DNA of 64,000 nt, taken from contig OY992835.1 of assembly GCA_963921425.1 (NCBI GenBank), positions 25,743,322 through 25,807,321 on the forward strand. The letters are read 5' to 3'. The position numbers were made by a program, and so were the translations under genes. Numbering within the stretch: the first letter of the stretch is position 1; each line of letters opens with the position of its first letter. The DNA is from Dryas octopetala. Taxonomy: Eukaryota > Streptophyta > Magnoliopsida > Rosales > Rosaceae. Positions 12,234 to 24,724 of the stretch are shown here, in pieces. Under the pieces are notes generated by a model. It ran no database searches. It saw only the letters and a program-made list of their open reading frames with translations, and had not been told where the DNA came from.

Positions 12234-14269
12234 ATGGCGATCTTTCTGCGACGCGCATTCTCACTCCGAAACGTCCTTCTCCTTCGAAGCTCTGCGCTTC
12301 ACGTTCGCGAGCTCTCGCAGAGCAGCACCAAGACACTGCAGAGGAATCTCTCTCATCCCGCTCTCGAATTTGTCAAAGAAAGTCGCAGAGGCTTCGCCAA
12401 AGGCCGTAAATCAAGTACTCTCTCTCTCTCTCTGTACAACAACATGTATAAAATCTAGGAAAAATAAGTACTTGTAACTTTGTAAATTTCATTCATCTTC
12501 AAAATTTGATCACTTTGCACATTTATAGAAGATGAATCGGGTGGGGGTACAGTTGAAGTTTTACCAGACATGGGACCAACCATTAAGGCCAATGCGACCT
12601 CACAAATGGAGGCGGCAATTGCAGCATTATCAGGAGAATTAACCAAACTACGCACCGGAAGAGCATCTCCGGGTTACATTCTCAACTTATCATGTGTCAA
12701 ATTTCTGTTCATCTACTCACTTTGGTTGCCTGCTTGTCTAAATTGTTATAAATGTTTATGCAGGAATGCTTGACCATATTATTGTGGAGACCAGTGGTTT
12801 GAAGCTGCCCTTGAATCAGATTGCTGTTGTTTCAGTCATTGATTCCAAAACCTTATCGATCAATCCTTTTGATCCAAATGTACTGAAACCATGCTTATTT
12901 TAATAAGTTTTTATATTGCGTTCTCTTTTCCATTGGTATATGATCTTGTTTATGTCACCTGGAGTTTGGTAATCTTTAATCTGTGACAATTTTATGCAGG
13001 CCTTAAAGAACATAGAGACTGCCATTATTGAATCCCCCTTGGGGTTAAATCCTAAAGTGGATGGGGAGCGATTGATTGCGGCTATTCCTCCGTAAGACTC
13101 ATCTGATTGTAACTCATGCATGCGCATTTTTCTTATAATGGCTGGTGAAAACCTTAAGAAAAAACACCATATTCCTCGTGTAATTTTCATAATTTTTCAA
13201 CTTCTTCATTCTTAATGATCACTCAGAAATGCCAAGCTACCCTTAATTTACCTATGTGCTTAATTGCTTGACTAATTCACTTTTTTTTTCTCCTTTTTTT
13301 TTGTTTTTGTGATCACTAGATTGACCAAAGAGCATGTTCAGGTGATTTATTACTGCTTTTTCCCTCTTTTTCTTTGGTCATGCATTGCCGTCTGATAACC
13401 ACTATATCTTATCAGTGGACATATTTTTTGCTAGGCTATCTGTAAAGTGGTTACCAAGTCTTGTGAAGATGGCAGACAAAGTATAAGAAGAGCTCGCCAA
13501 AAGGTACCGGAAGTCAATTTTATTTTCCTGCTAATCTCATTATATATTAGCTGGTTTAAAATCCTTTCTTGGTAATAACTTGGTTGCAGTTGAGGTAACT
13601 GCAAGAGTCTGGTTTGTTATTTTGATAAGTAACCACCAACATCAGGTCATAGTAGATTGAACAGCACAGTTCTGGCAATTTACTATATAGTAGTCCTGGA
13701 ACACTAGGTCCAAGTCAATGATTCTTGTAGAAAAAAAATCCTATCTCAGTTAGGATAGCTGTACTTTTCGCACATTCAGTATATGGAACCTACATTGTAG
13801 ATGCATATAACAGTACTATTGGACAAAAATGATAAATCTCCGGTTTCCTGGTCTCTAGTGTGGTGGCCTAATGAAGAAATGTACTATTAGTAGTATTGAA
13901 GACTAAAACAAAGTTAGTTTGTAAAAAGGATTATCCTTTATATGTGAGTAAGGATTTTACGTTTTGTGGTTCTGCAGCACCATGAATATTCCAATGTGTG
14001 TATTTAAATTGTTTGTTTCTTTTACAGGCAATGGATACAATTAAAAAATTGTATTCAAGCTACCCTAAGGATGACTTAAAAAGATTGGAGAAAGAGGTGA
14101 GTTATTACTTAAAGCGAACAGCTCCTAAATTAATGTGATGAAAGTTTTTTGTTGCTCATTGGTTTTTCAAAATGGTTACATTTTCCAGGTTGATGAGTTG
14201 ACGAAAAAGTTTGTCAAGACAGCAGAGGACTTGTGCAAGGCAAAAGAAAAGGAGATCAGTGGAGGCTGA
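12234..14269 (+). CDS. RRF: Organellar ribosome recycling factor
   Basis: Releases ribosomes from mRNA after termination together with EF-G. Exons: 12234-12414, 12529-12672, 12764-12879, 13000-13091, 13320-13341, 13435-13503, 14028-14096, 14189-14269 (774 nt, 257 aa). The RRF core starts near residue 75: MEAAIAALSGELTKLRTGRA, PLNQIAVVSVIDSKTLSINP, the three-helix part with RQSIRRARQKAMDTIKK, and the end VDELTKKFVKTAEDLCKAKE. The extra N terminus (MAIFLRRAFSLRNVLLLRSS) is Arg-rich, amphipathic and acid-free, which favours mitochondrial over plastid import. This is inference, since targeting cannot be read with certainty. Exon 5 is only 22 nt. A CT-rich tract follows the first donor. Intron 6 is the longest (~520 bp). 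Confidence 0.94.
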
Positions 14270-15054
14270 AAGGTGGTGGTTTGTCTGTAATTCGAATGAC
14301 CCTACTCCTTTCTGAAAGAGCTACACCTAATTCGTTTTTGTAAGAGTCCTTGAATTTATCATTCATTGTTATGAATTTTTTCTTGTTCCCAAAAAATATG
14401 TGAATTTTCTAGGTCTTCAACTTATAAAGTGATATCATATGGAAGGGTTTAAGAGATTTGGCCCCATTTAATAAGGATCCTGCATATTTTAAGTTTAGAA
14501 GTTTCAATTCACGATCATCCAAGGACATCGTAATAATAACATACCTCTTATTACAAAACCTCGTCTGTATTATTTGGGACAAGAATTGCGGTTCTTCGTT
14601 CTGTCCCATGTAATCATATTTTCATTTAAATAACAAGTTATCATGTCTTCTTTAACTCTTCTTAACTCATGTTTGTTGTTCTGCTGTCTTCCTCTTTTCC
14701 GATCACTACTCTTCATGTTCTCACTTAACGTACGAGCTCAATTTTTTTTTTTTTTTTTTCAAAAAAGGAAACATGGGCCAGGCCTTCGGTTTGAGATTTG
14801 GGAAATTTTGGATAGGCCCAGTGATTCACTAGAAATTTTGGTAAAGAAGCTAAAAAAGCTATCTTGTATCGAATGCCCGATTTCCATTGTCCCTTACGAT
14901 GAGAACAAATTTACAACCACGGGATCAAAACCTTTACAACAAAAAGAAACAAATTCTAATACTTCAAGTCGAAGTATTCCTGAAAACATCTATACAACCT
15001 ACCTCACTGAAACTCTCCTCACCTTAACGACACTAACACCATTCATGATTCCCT
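14270..15054. other. Convergent 3' region of RRF and ankyrin genes
   Basis: Holds the 3' UTRs of two convergent genes. A poly(T) run of about 20 lies near 14740-14759. An ORF across 14643-15071 is low-complexity at its start and overlaps the ankyrin gene's end on the other strand, so it is not considered a gene. Confidence 0.4.
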
Positions 15055-18000
15055 CTAATTACGGAATATAGCCTCTTTGGTGACAAGCTTTATACCCCTC
15101 ACCCAAAGCTCAGCCATTTCAACCCCACCTTCACACACAAAATGCAACTCCTTGTTCTTGGTAGTCACCACCCTAAACACTCCAGGTTCATTGGCATCAC
15201 TCTTGCTCCGCCTATTCATCCTAAAAGCCGTGCTGGACCCCACCTCGGCCTCCCGGCATATCACATTTCGCTGGTTTGACTTCCCCCATCGCAGCACTCC
15301 TGTGCTCCCCACCATTCTCATCTCTTTCCCATGAGGACTTCCTTTCCCTCCCTTTGTGTGCTTGTGAACATAAGCCCCGTTAAGCACCATCTGGCGAGCA
15401 AGCACGTCTAGTATCACATGCTCCGCATCATTTTTCATACCACCACTTTTCCTCGCTAGTGAGAGTGGAGTTTCGCCTTTAGCATTCTTCACATCCAAAT
15501 TGGCCCCGTGAGAGATTAAGAGTTCACACATGGGACCATAGCCTTCCCTAGCAGCTAACATGAGCGGAGTGTAACCATCTCCATCAGGGACATTTACATC
15601 ATAACCCCTACTTGTTAACAATTTGACTGCATCCATGTCCCCACGACGTGCTGCACAGTGTAGAGCATAGAACCCTCCAGCATAGCGATTGCCCTTTTCT
15701 AGTGCAAATTCAAGCATTACCTTCTCGAACAGGTCACGGTTTTGGCTTAGTTCTGATAGTGTAATTGCAGTCTCACCAGATTTGTTACACAGCTTTACAT
15801 CAGCCCCTGCATAAACCAGCAACCGAAATGCTTCCACGTAACCCTTCAAAGCAGTGATCATGACTGCAGAGAAACCTTTATCATCCTGATAATCAATGTC
15901 GAATTCTCCGGAACCAAATAGAGTTTTCAAGGCCTCAATATCACCAGCTTCAGCTACAAACATTAGGGGAGAGAAAACAGAAAAGTTGCTGGATCTGGGT
16001 ATCTTTCCAGCTCTTATTAAACATATCACGGCCTGCTGAAAACCAAGGGACCAACAATTTGTCCCGGCAATTGAACTGACGGACTGACCAGCGACATTAA
16101 CCAAGCCAAGATCAGCACCAGCCATTGCCAATACTCTGAGACACTCTTCATGCTTATATTTTGCACAGATCATTAGAGCTGTCTCGCCAGTATCTGTCTT
16201 GGAGTTTATATCACAGCCAGAGTCAATTAAACATTGAAGGATCATTGGCAAGCCAAGGCGGGCAGCCATGTGTATTGGATTAAACATGGTCTTCCCAGTT
16301 GTTTTAACAGGTGATTCTACATTGGCACCACAACTTAACAGCACACGGACAGCTCCTAGGTTGCCACATAGGATGGCATGGTGCAGGAGGGTTCTTCCAC
16401 AATGAGGGGTATTGGGTGAAAGACGTTTGAGGAGCATGGGCAAGATAGAACCACTTACTTCAAAATACTCCACTGCACACCAGGTAATGGGATAAGGCTC
16501 GGCCAGTCCTGCACCGACCCGCAACTCTTCCCCAGTAGCTGTGTCCCACGACCATGCTCCCAACCTCACTTTCACATCTGTACTCGCACCAGCCTATTTT
16601 CCGTTTTGAGACAAAGAACAAATGAGGGCTGTTAGTCATGTGGAGTGAAAAGAAACATAAAAGGAAAATGGTAATTTAGAAGATAATGTAGTAACATTAA
16701 TATTGCCCATTTGCCCTATCAGAAATATAGAATCAGAATCATTTTCTGTTTAGATCTTACTGCAACAATAGGAACACTGTATTGCTACTGAAAGCTACAA
16801 AGCCAGCTGGCACAATTATTGCACCATCGTCACAGAGGGGACGGGGGCCTACTCATATTGGAATCTCAGTTGAAACTATTCCTAATTTATTGATTTCAGG
16901 CTCATTCCTGATGACTTTGAGTTATTCCTTTAAAAATTAAAGGAGTGTCAATCTAATGATACATTGATGCAAAACCTAGGCTCAAGAGTGCAGGGAAATT
17001 GACAGTAAAATAACTGAGCCCCCAAGAACTTGTCTATATCTGCACCATGATTAGTTAAAATAATTAAAATGAAAGTGATGTGCAACTCACCTGTAGCAGC
17101 AAACGAACAATAGCGACCTGCCTACTAACAACTGCGGCAACGAGTGCACTACAGTCAACATTAGTGTGCAGAGAAGGCTTAGATGACTGAAGCAGCATCC
17201 TATCGACTGCACTTGCATCCACACCACACTGCCATTAAGCAAGAAGAACAACGTTATCATACTAATAAAACTTATAGAAGGATCAAATAAGAGGGTGCCC
17301 TGGACAACCTGCTTGTCAGGAGCATTGCAGTGATTAATTCATTATTCATTCAGTAAACCTCTCTGGACAATATTAGATCATTTTACCACAATTATTACGA
17401 TATAATGGGGTATTTGTGCAAATGAGAGGAGTATTTTATGATAGAGGATTTCTTTTCCACTGATGTCAACTACCAGCAATTATGAACTGCTAAATCCTGT
17501 TTTATTAAAATGTTATCCATGGTGGAATTTTGAAAGTTTCTATTGGACCAGCCCTAATGGGAAATGAATATGATGTTCTACCTTCATGAGAGTGTCCACC
17601 ACATCCACAAACCCCCTGCAACATGCTGTGACAATAGCATGCACAGCAATATGGGGCCGGATCAAATCAGAGGCCATAAGTAGCTCCACGAGAATGGCAT
17701 GTCCATGACAGCTTGCCTCCAACAGAGCTTCCTCACAAGCTGGTTGAGATGCCCCAGCTTTAAGTAGGATCTCAAGAATCTCAAGGTGGCCCTCTCTTAC
17801 TGCTGCTGTTGTCGCGAAGCCCCTGAAGAGTTTCTGATTTACATCAGCTCCAATGCTCTGTCATTTGAGAAAAAGCCAACCCTTAGTACGTTGCAAAGCC
17901 AGAGAAAATACTCAACACACAGATATTATACTATTCCATCTATCTTTTTCTTTTTACCTTGAATTTCCTCGTAATTATTATAAAGGTCAAGAAGAATAGA

Positions 18001-19526
18001 TAAAAAAAACTAGTACATTAGTAGGTATTTTGGTTTCTTCATCAAGTACAAAAGATCATGGCCACATACAAACAAAACAGGGGAACAAATCTGATGTGAT
18101 AGAGAAAGAAGCGTGGAACTTTCAACAAGCAGGACATTAATGTGAGGCAAAGGGGGATGTATAATATTTGCGCTATGTTATGTACCTCAGGCTCAGTAAA
18201 AACAGTTTGAGACAACTCGATATGGGCTCTCGAGACCATGTAATTAAAGTAAGCTGTCTAACAAAACATATTGTATTCTCAGCTCTTCCAAAATTTAATA
18301 CTTGTATCTCTTTTCTTTCAGCAGGTCGGGCATTATGGTATAGGCACAAAGAAACAACAATATCCAACTAAGCCAGACAAAAAATAAAAGTTTTAACACA
18401 ATTGTTGAAAAAAAAAAGTAAATAAATAATTAAAAAAAAAAACTTTTGCCTCTAAAGCGTGGAGAAAGGAACAAAAACAAGGGGAACCACTCCGTCCATT
18501 GATGTCAATTTCAATGTGAGATGAAAAAATTTATGCTCGTGATGAAACGAAACTACCAAGAACACAATTAAGCAAATTGTCTAGCAATAATAGCAGACAC
18601 ACTTCTAAGAAAATAATTTCAATGAGATTTGATGTGGCATTGTGTGTGAAATCGAAGAGTTAAAAGAACTTTTATTTCAAAGACAATACTTCCCCTCTTT
18701 AAAAAAAAATAAAAAACGAATCCTAACTCTTACCCCCCAAAAGCTTCAAAATCAGCAAAAAGGAAAAGGGGGCACAAACAGAACAGAAACAGAACTCCGC
18801 CAAGTTCTTGCCACAAACTACCGAAAAAAGAGTTACTTCACGCAAACAAATTCACAAATGCTGGATCATAAACTAACAAAATGTATAAAACACTTCCATT
18901 TTTTTAACACAAACAAAATGCTTGCAAATCAGCAAAACTCACAATATGAATAGGCCAAAGAACATCTGAGTATCATTGAATTAAATTTGTTAATCATTAA
19001 ATAGAACTTCAAAACCAGTACAAAATCTGTAATGCGGTTAAAAAATAATAAAGTCCTAGATTAATTCGTAAAAGAAGCATAAAAACTAAAACACTTTTCA
19101 AAGTAGAAAATGCTTTCAGAAGTGGTGAATAATCAACCATGTGAATAAAACAATTGAAATGTCAACTTCAACCACAGTGATCCGATGAAACAGAGTCTAA
19201 AATCTAAGCTTAATGAATCACATTACCAGTAATTTCTTCACCAAAGCTACGTTTCCAGCGTGAACGGCGAGGAAAAGAGCCGTGACGTCGGTTTTGAACT
19301 CCTCGTAGTCGACGCGGACTTCGCTCGCCGATTCCTCCCTCAACAACACCTCGGTCCTCCTGGTTTTGAGGTGCACAGCACCAACGAAGTTGACGTCTAC
19401 AAACGGATCGGCGATAAACTCCAACGCCAACTTCAGATCGCCGGAGAGCGAAGCTTCGAGAAGACGTTGTGAAACCTCGGCCTCATAGTCCACCGGGAAC
19501 ACCTGTTTGCCGGAGAAGACAGTCAT
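15055..19526 (-). CDS. Ankyrin-repeat protein (plant-conserved, 750 aa)
   Basis: Exons: 19526-19227, 17857-17582, 17228-17091, 16593-15055, giving 750 aa with all junctions in phase 0. The start was set at MTVFSGKQVFPVDYEAEVSQ. This N terminus is shared by a conserved plant family of ankyrin proteins; an upstream in-frame ATG (19581-19583) would add 19 residues. Repeats with TALFLAVHAGNVALVKKLL, TLLHHAILCGNLGAVRVLL, HMAARLGLPMILQCLIDSG, TALMICAKYKHEECLRVLA, ALHCAARRGDMDAVKLLTSR and TPLMLAAREGYGPMCELLIS run through most of the protein. The last ~110 residues are non-ankyrin and basic, ending WVRGIKLVTKEAIFRN. No membrane segment or enzyme domain is seen, so a scaffold role is inferred; partners are unknown. 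Intron 1 (17858-19226) is the longest. Confidence 0.9.
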
Positions 19527-20449
19527 TTTCCGGCGAACACGTGGCGGAGTTCGAGCCTTGGTGGTAGCGGTCTTTTCCTGCAAAATCAGGTGAGAGAGCT
19601 CGCATGCGCTTTATCTCCTATTAATAAGACGCGAGGCTCGAGAGAGAGAGAAAGAAGAAAAACTTGAAATGAGTGGGCGCTAGAGACTGTGAGAGAGGGA
19701 AAGACTCAAAAGAGGAGGCTGCAAATTTATCGGGACCGTTTAACATAAGTTTAACCACGGTTAACAAAATATGACCAAAAAACAACCACGGTTAAAAAAG
19801 GATTTCACTGAGGGTTTCAGACTCGGTTAAAAAATATTTATTATAAGACACGAGGTCCACATTTTACTGTAGTACTGTCAATTGTCAAAGGGTCAACAAT
19901 CTGTATAGGGCTTGAGCTGAGTTACTGATACTGGACCAGTAGATATCGGAGGAAAGATCATGTAACACAGTAACAGTCATACTGTCATATTATGCATTAA
20001 TGTTGTTTACTGTTAATACAATCATATTTGAATTTTTTTATTTGAGAAACAATCATATTTGAATTTAAGTGTACTGCATAATTTATAGTTATTCACAATA
20101 TACATGACAGGCAATTTAGTAAGCAATTGCTTCGAAAGTATTGGTCTTTTTGCTCTATGTATGTTTTCTTTTTCAGTGCACAATAAAAAATGTTGATACA
20201 AATCATACAACAGCACGTTGTTATTGTTTTTTTTTAATGAATAACTAATATCATTTATTTCAACCACATATTTAATATCAACTCTAAATAATTACACTAA
20301 TTAACCTTCTCTAAAGTTATAGTGAAATAATAGAAATTTATATAACCATTTTCTATGATTATGTGTTATGCCATTATGACATTTATATAATATTCTTTTT
20401 ATGGTTTTAATATAGGAATTCGGTGTAGCATTGTAGCCTGTAGGATACT
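19527..20449. other. Ankyrin gene 5' region and AT-rich intergenic DNA
   Basis: 19527-19740 is probably the 5' UTR and promoter, including a short GA-rich tract near 19640-19660. Between 19740 and 19830 several CCACGGTTAA-type repeats occur (at about 19755 and 19785) with no known function. The remainder is AT-rich with no gene recognised. Confidence 0.4.
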
Positions 20450-20723
20450 TAGGGTTTGTTTGGGAGTGCTTATGTGGCAAACGTTTTTACTCAATAGCGC
20501 TTTCACTAGAAGCACTTTTGCTAGAAACACATAAATTTTTTTTAAAAAAATCCAAGTGTGTTTTGTAAATGTATTTGGAAGCACTTTCACCAAGAAGCGC
20601 TTCTAAATGTTTTTACAATTCAAAAGCACTTTCAATTTTTTTTTGTCAAACGTAAACAAAAATGTTTTTGATTATTTGAAAACGCTTTTAAACTTTCTAA
20701 AAATATTGCTAAACAAGCCCTTA
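20449..20723. mobile_element. hAT-like MITE
   Basis: A ~275-bp AT-rich segment starts TTAGGGTTTGTTTGG and ends AAACAAGCCCTTAA, giving imperfect terminal inverted repeats of the TAGGGNTTGTTTGG type common in plant hAT-derived MITEs. The interior is built of mirrored GCACTTTNA/AAGCGCTT motifs, suggesting a hairpin. A clear 8-bp target duplication was not found, so the ends are approximate. Confidence 0.55.
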
Positions 20724-20887
20724 ATTAAGGGGGTTTTTCAAATTTTATTTATTTAATTTTCAAAAAATGATAATACGTACATAAGTGCTAACTAGTAGTG
20801 AATATGTTTACATGGGCCACGTGGCACATACCCATTTCATATTTGTTAGAAAATCATGATGTACTACACCAAGATGCATGCATATTG

Positions 20888-21277
20888 AGGTATATCCGTA
20901 TATTTCAACTTATTTATGTTGAGTTACGACTTTGTTGGGGCCCACACAAGTCGTTTTGTATCGATCTGAATAATTCATTTTTTACATTTTTATTAATAGA
21001 TCATTCTTGCAAAAAATTAGTCAAATCGAAAATCATTTGCTTATCTAACTTTGATAAAACAAATGGACAGTTTCATCAAAAATATTTGGTTCGTCTATTT
21101 ATTTGATCAAAGTTAGATAGACAAATGATTTCTGATTTGGCTAATTTTTTGCAATGATGATCTATCAATGGAGATGTAAAAAATGAACGGTTCAGATCGA
21201 CATAAAACGACTCGTATAGGCCTCAATAGGGTATACCTCAACATAAATAAATTTAGATATATCTCAATAGAAGAAGT
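20888..21277. repeat. Foldback hairpin (~190-bp arms) beside the CACTA element
   Basis: The left arm (about 20888-21057) reappears as a reverse complement at about 21105-21277. Matching segments include the pair TTGCAAAAAATTAG and CTAATTTTTTGCAA, the pair TAACTTTGAT and ATCAAAGTTA, and the pair GAGGTATATC and GGTATACCTC. It behaves as a MITE-like inverted repeat without coding sequence. Its arms also resemble the ~350-bp satellite inside the neighbouring CACTA element. Confidence 0.7.
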
Positions 21278-21344
21278 CTGTACATCTAATCATCTCCATT
21301 TAAACAATTTAAAAATAAGTCACTACAAGAAAAAAAATATTTGG

Positions 21345-21776
21345 GCGACGAACTCAAATTGGTCACCCAAAGAGGTTTTGGGCGACGAATTCAAACATTT
21401 GTCGCCGAAACCAATAAAGGTTTGGGCGAGGAATAATTTCGTCGCCCAAAGTGACTTTGGGCGACGAATACAGTGTTCGTCGCTTAAAGCACTTTTGAGA
21501 GACGAATATTGTATTCGTCGCCTCAAATTACGCCCCAAAATACTCTTAGACCATACTTTGGGCGAGGAATCTATATATTCGTCGCCCAAATAGAGTTTGG
21601 GCGACGAAATTATTCCTCGCCTAAAGTGACTTTGGGCGACGAATATATATTCCTCGCCTAAAGTCACTTTCGGCGAATATATATTCCTCGCCTAAAGTGA
21701 CTTTGGGTGACGAATATATTAATTCCTCGCCCAAAGTCACTTTGGGAGACGAATCTATAGATTCCTCGCCCAAAGT
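21345..21776. repeat. CACTA 5' subterminal repeat cluster
   Basis: More than a dozen copies of a GGGCGACGAA-like unit and its inverse occur, most 20-45 bp apart and often as facing pairs around short AT spacers. Many differ by one base (GGGCGAGGAA, GGGAGACGAA), so several sub-variants coexist. Translations of this block in any frame only repeat the same motif and are not genes. Confidence 0.92.
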
Positions 21777-21786
21777 CCAGTTCATT

Positions 21787-22440
21787 TTTTATGTGCATTT
21801 ATATTTAGGTATAAAAATACAATGCAAACATGTTTTCAACTATCTGAACCGTTTATTTTTTAGTTCCCTACTCAAAGATCATCCCTGCAAAAATTTAGCT
21901 CAATCAAAGATGTAGAAGTTAGGTAACGGTGGTCGAATTGATGAACGATCGTGGGTTTTCTAATGATAATTCAATGGCTAGCTGAATTCTGATTTAGCTG
22001 ATTTTTTGCAGAGATGATCTTTGAGTATGAACATAGAAAATGAACAGCTCTGATTGTTGAAATCACATTGTGGTTTTCACAATAATTGAAACGACAAAGT
22101 TTCAACGAAAGAGTTAATAAAATTATATTCTTTAAGTATTGAAACCGTTCATTTATATGTAGATGAACATATCTTGATCGTGTTTTCAACGATCCGAACC
22201 GTTCATTTTTTAGTTCACTACTCAAAGATCATTCATGCAAAAATTTAGCTTAATCAGAGATGTAAAAGTTAAGTAATGGTGAAATTATTTTATATTTGTA
22301 TATATTTAAAATTATAAATATTATTTAGTAATTAAGTTAAAATTTAGAATCCTATTATATATTGTTAAGTATACAATCTTATTATAATAATTTATTATAT
22401 ATATTTAAATACTAAAATATAAATTATAAATTAGCAAAAA
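21787..22440. repeat. First satellite block in CACTA (about 1.3 units plus AT-rich tail)
   Basis: Begins with TTATGTGCATTTATATTTAGG and carries one full unit and one partial unit of the ~350-bp satellite described at 22693. A ~180-bp AT-rich tail follows. The same order recurs at 22693-24400, so the element has a higher-order duplication. Confidence 0.75.
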
Positions 22441-22454
22441 ATAGTATTAATTAG

Positions 22455-22692
22455 GCCTATACTTTGGGCGACGAAGATATATTCGTCTCCCAAAGTGACT
22501 TTGGGCGAGGAATACATGAATTCGTCGCCCAAAGTCACTTTGGGAGACGAATATATATTTCCTCGCCCAAAGAGACTTTGGACGACGAATATTTGGATTC
22601 GTCGCCCAAAGTCACTTTGGGAGACGAATTCATGTATTCCTCGCCCAAAGTCACTTTGGGAGACGAATTTATAGATTCCTCGCCCAAAGTCT
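22455..22692. repeat. Internal cluster of GGGCGACGAA repeats
   Basis: About ten copies in facing pairs, the same as the subterminal cluster but ~1.1 kb inside the 5' end. They mark the start of the second copy of the higher-order block. Confidence 0.9.
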
Positions 22693-24205
22693 AATTTATT
22701 TTTTATGTGCATTTATATTTAGGTATAAGAATACGATGTGATCGTATTTTCAACGATCTGAACCGTTCATTTTTTTGTTCCCTACTCAATGATCATCCTT
22801 ATAAAAATTTAGCTCAATTGAAGATGTAGAAGTTAGGTATCGGTGCTCAAATTAATGAACGATCGTGGGTTTAATAATAATAATTCAACAACTAGCTGAA
22901 TTCCGATTTGGTTGATTTTTTGCAGGGATGATCTTTGAGTATGAACATAGAAAATGAAACGGCTCTGATCATTGAAATCACATTGTGGTCTTCAAAATTA
23001 TTGAAACGACAAGGTTTCAACGAAAGAATTAATAGAATTATACTAATCAAGTGTTGAAACCGTTTATTTATATGTAGATGGGCATATCTTGATTGTGTTT
23101 ACAACGATCAGAACCGTTCATTTTTTAGTTCCCTACTCAAAGATCATTCCTGCAAAAATTTAGCTCAATTGAAGATATAGAAATGAGGTAACAGTGGTCA
23201 AATTAAAGAACGATCGTGGGTTTTATAATGATAATTCAACGACTAGCTGAATTCCGATTCGGCTGATTTTTTGCAGAGATGATCTTTGAGTATGAACATA
23301 GAAAATGAACAGCTCTGATCATTGAAATCACATTGTGGTCTTCACAATTATTGAAACGACAAGGTTTCAACGAAAGAATTAATAGAATTATACTAATCAA
23401 GTGTTGAAACCGTTTATTTATATGTAGATGAGCATATCTTGATTGTGTTTACAACGATCAGAACCGTTCATTTTTTAGTTCCCTACTCAAAGATCATTCC
23501 TGCAAAAATTTAGCTCAATTGAAGATATAGAAATGAGGTAACAGTGGTCAAATTAAAGAACGATCGTGGGTTTTATAATGATAATTCAACGACTAGCTGA
23601 ATTCCGATTTGGCTGATTTTTTGCAGAGATGATCTTTGAGTATGAACATAGAAAATGAACAGCTCTGATCATTGAAATCACATTGTGGTCTTCACAATTA
23701 TTGAAACGACAAGGTTTCAACGTAATAATTAATAGAATTATACTAATCAAGTGTTGAAACCGTTCATTTATATGTAGATGGACATATCTTGATCGTGTTT
23801 ACAACGATCAGAACCGATCATTTTTTAGTACCCTACTCAAAGATCATCCCTGCAAAAATTTAGGTCAATTGAAGATGTAGAAATGAGGTAACAGTGGTCA
23901 AATTAAAGAACGATCGTGAGTTTTATAATGATAATTCAACGACTAACTGAATTTCGATTTGGCTGATTTTTTGCAGAGATGATCTTTGAGTATGAACATA
24001 GAAAATGAACAGCTCTGATTGTTCTTCACAATTATTGAAATGACAAGGTTTCAATGAAAGAATTGATAAAATTATACTCTTCAATTGTCGAAACCGTTCA
24101 TTTATATGTAGATGATCACATCTCGATGTGTTTTCAATGATCTGAAACGTTCATTTTTAGTTTCACACTCAAAGATCATACATGCAAAAAATTAGCTTAA
24201 TCAGA
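22693..24205. repeat. Tandem array of ~350-bp palindromic satellite units
   Basis: The anchor TGTTGAAACCG recurs at about 23053, 23403 and 23753, so the period is 350 bp; the next unit is ~15 bp shorter. About four units plus a partial one are present. Within each unit one half contains GTTCATTTTTTAGTTCC, then TACTCAAAGATCAT, then CTGCAAAAATTTAGCT. The other half carries the reverse complement in mirror order (AGCTGATTTTTTGCAG, ATGATCTTTGAGTATGAAC, AAAATGAAC). Each unit can therefore fold on itself. The two middle units are almost identical, which implies recent amplification. Confidence 0.9.
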
Positions 24206-24399
24206 GATGTAGAAGTTAAATAACAATGAAATTTTTTTATATTTGTAATATGTAAAATTATAAATATAATTTAGTGATTAAGTAAAAATTTAGAATCCTA
24301 TTGTATATAATTAAGTATACAATTTTATTATAATGATTTATTATATATAAATTTTAAATACTAAATATAAATTATAAATTTGTAAAAAATGGCATTAAG

Positions 24400-24662
24400 G
24401 CCATACTTTGGGCGACGAATTTATCTATTCCTCGCCTAAAGTCACTTTGGGCGACGAATATATATATTCCTCGCCCAAAGTCCAGTTCATTCAATTTTTT
24501 CTGAATTTTACTTAAAAAATTGGCGGGGATAACTCGTGCAAAAAATTTCACAAACTGAGGCGAGGAAATTAATTTTGTCGCCTAAAGAGAGTTTAGGCGA
24601 CGAAATAGAACATTCCGTCGCCCAAACTCTCTTTGGGCGACAAAATTAGTTTCCTCGCTTAA
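24400..24662. repeat. Third cluster of GGGCGACGAA repeats
   Basis: Facing pairs of the subterminal motif at about 24410-24482 and 24560-24662, ending the second higher-order block before the C/T-rich region. Confidence 0.9.
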
Positions 24663-24724
24663 AGTCTTTTCGATTAACCCTCCCCAGATCTGGTATTTCT
24701 TCTTCTTTATTTATTTTTTTCCTT

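Noticed and set aside
14643..15071. 142-codon ORF between RRF and the ankyrin gene
   Set aside because: Contains a poly(T)-encoded Phe run and overlaps the 3' end of the ankyrin CDS in antisense; no motif.
18642..18953. Lys/Gln-rich 103-codon ORF
   Set aside because: Lies inside intron 1 of the ankyrin gene on the other strand, with low complexity and no family signature.
21345..22700. ORFs translating to repeated FGRGIHEFVAQS / SSPKVTLGDE peptides on both strands
   Set aside because: They are translations of the CACTA GGGCGACGAA repeats; no start context, no family, and the same motif in all frames.
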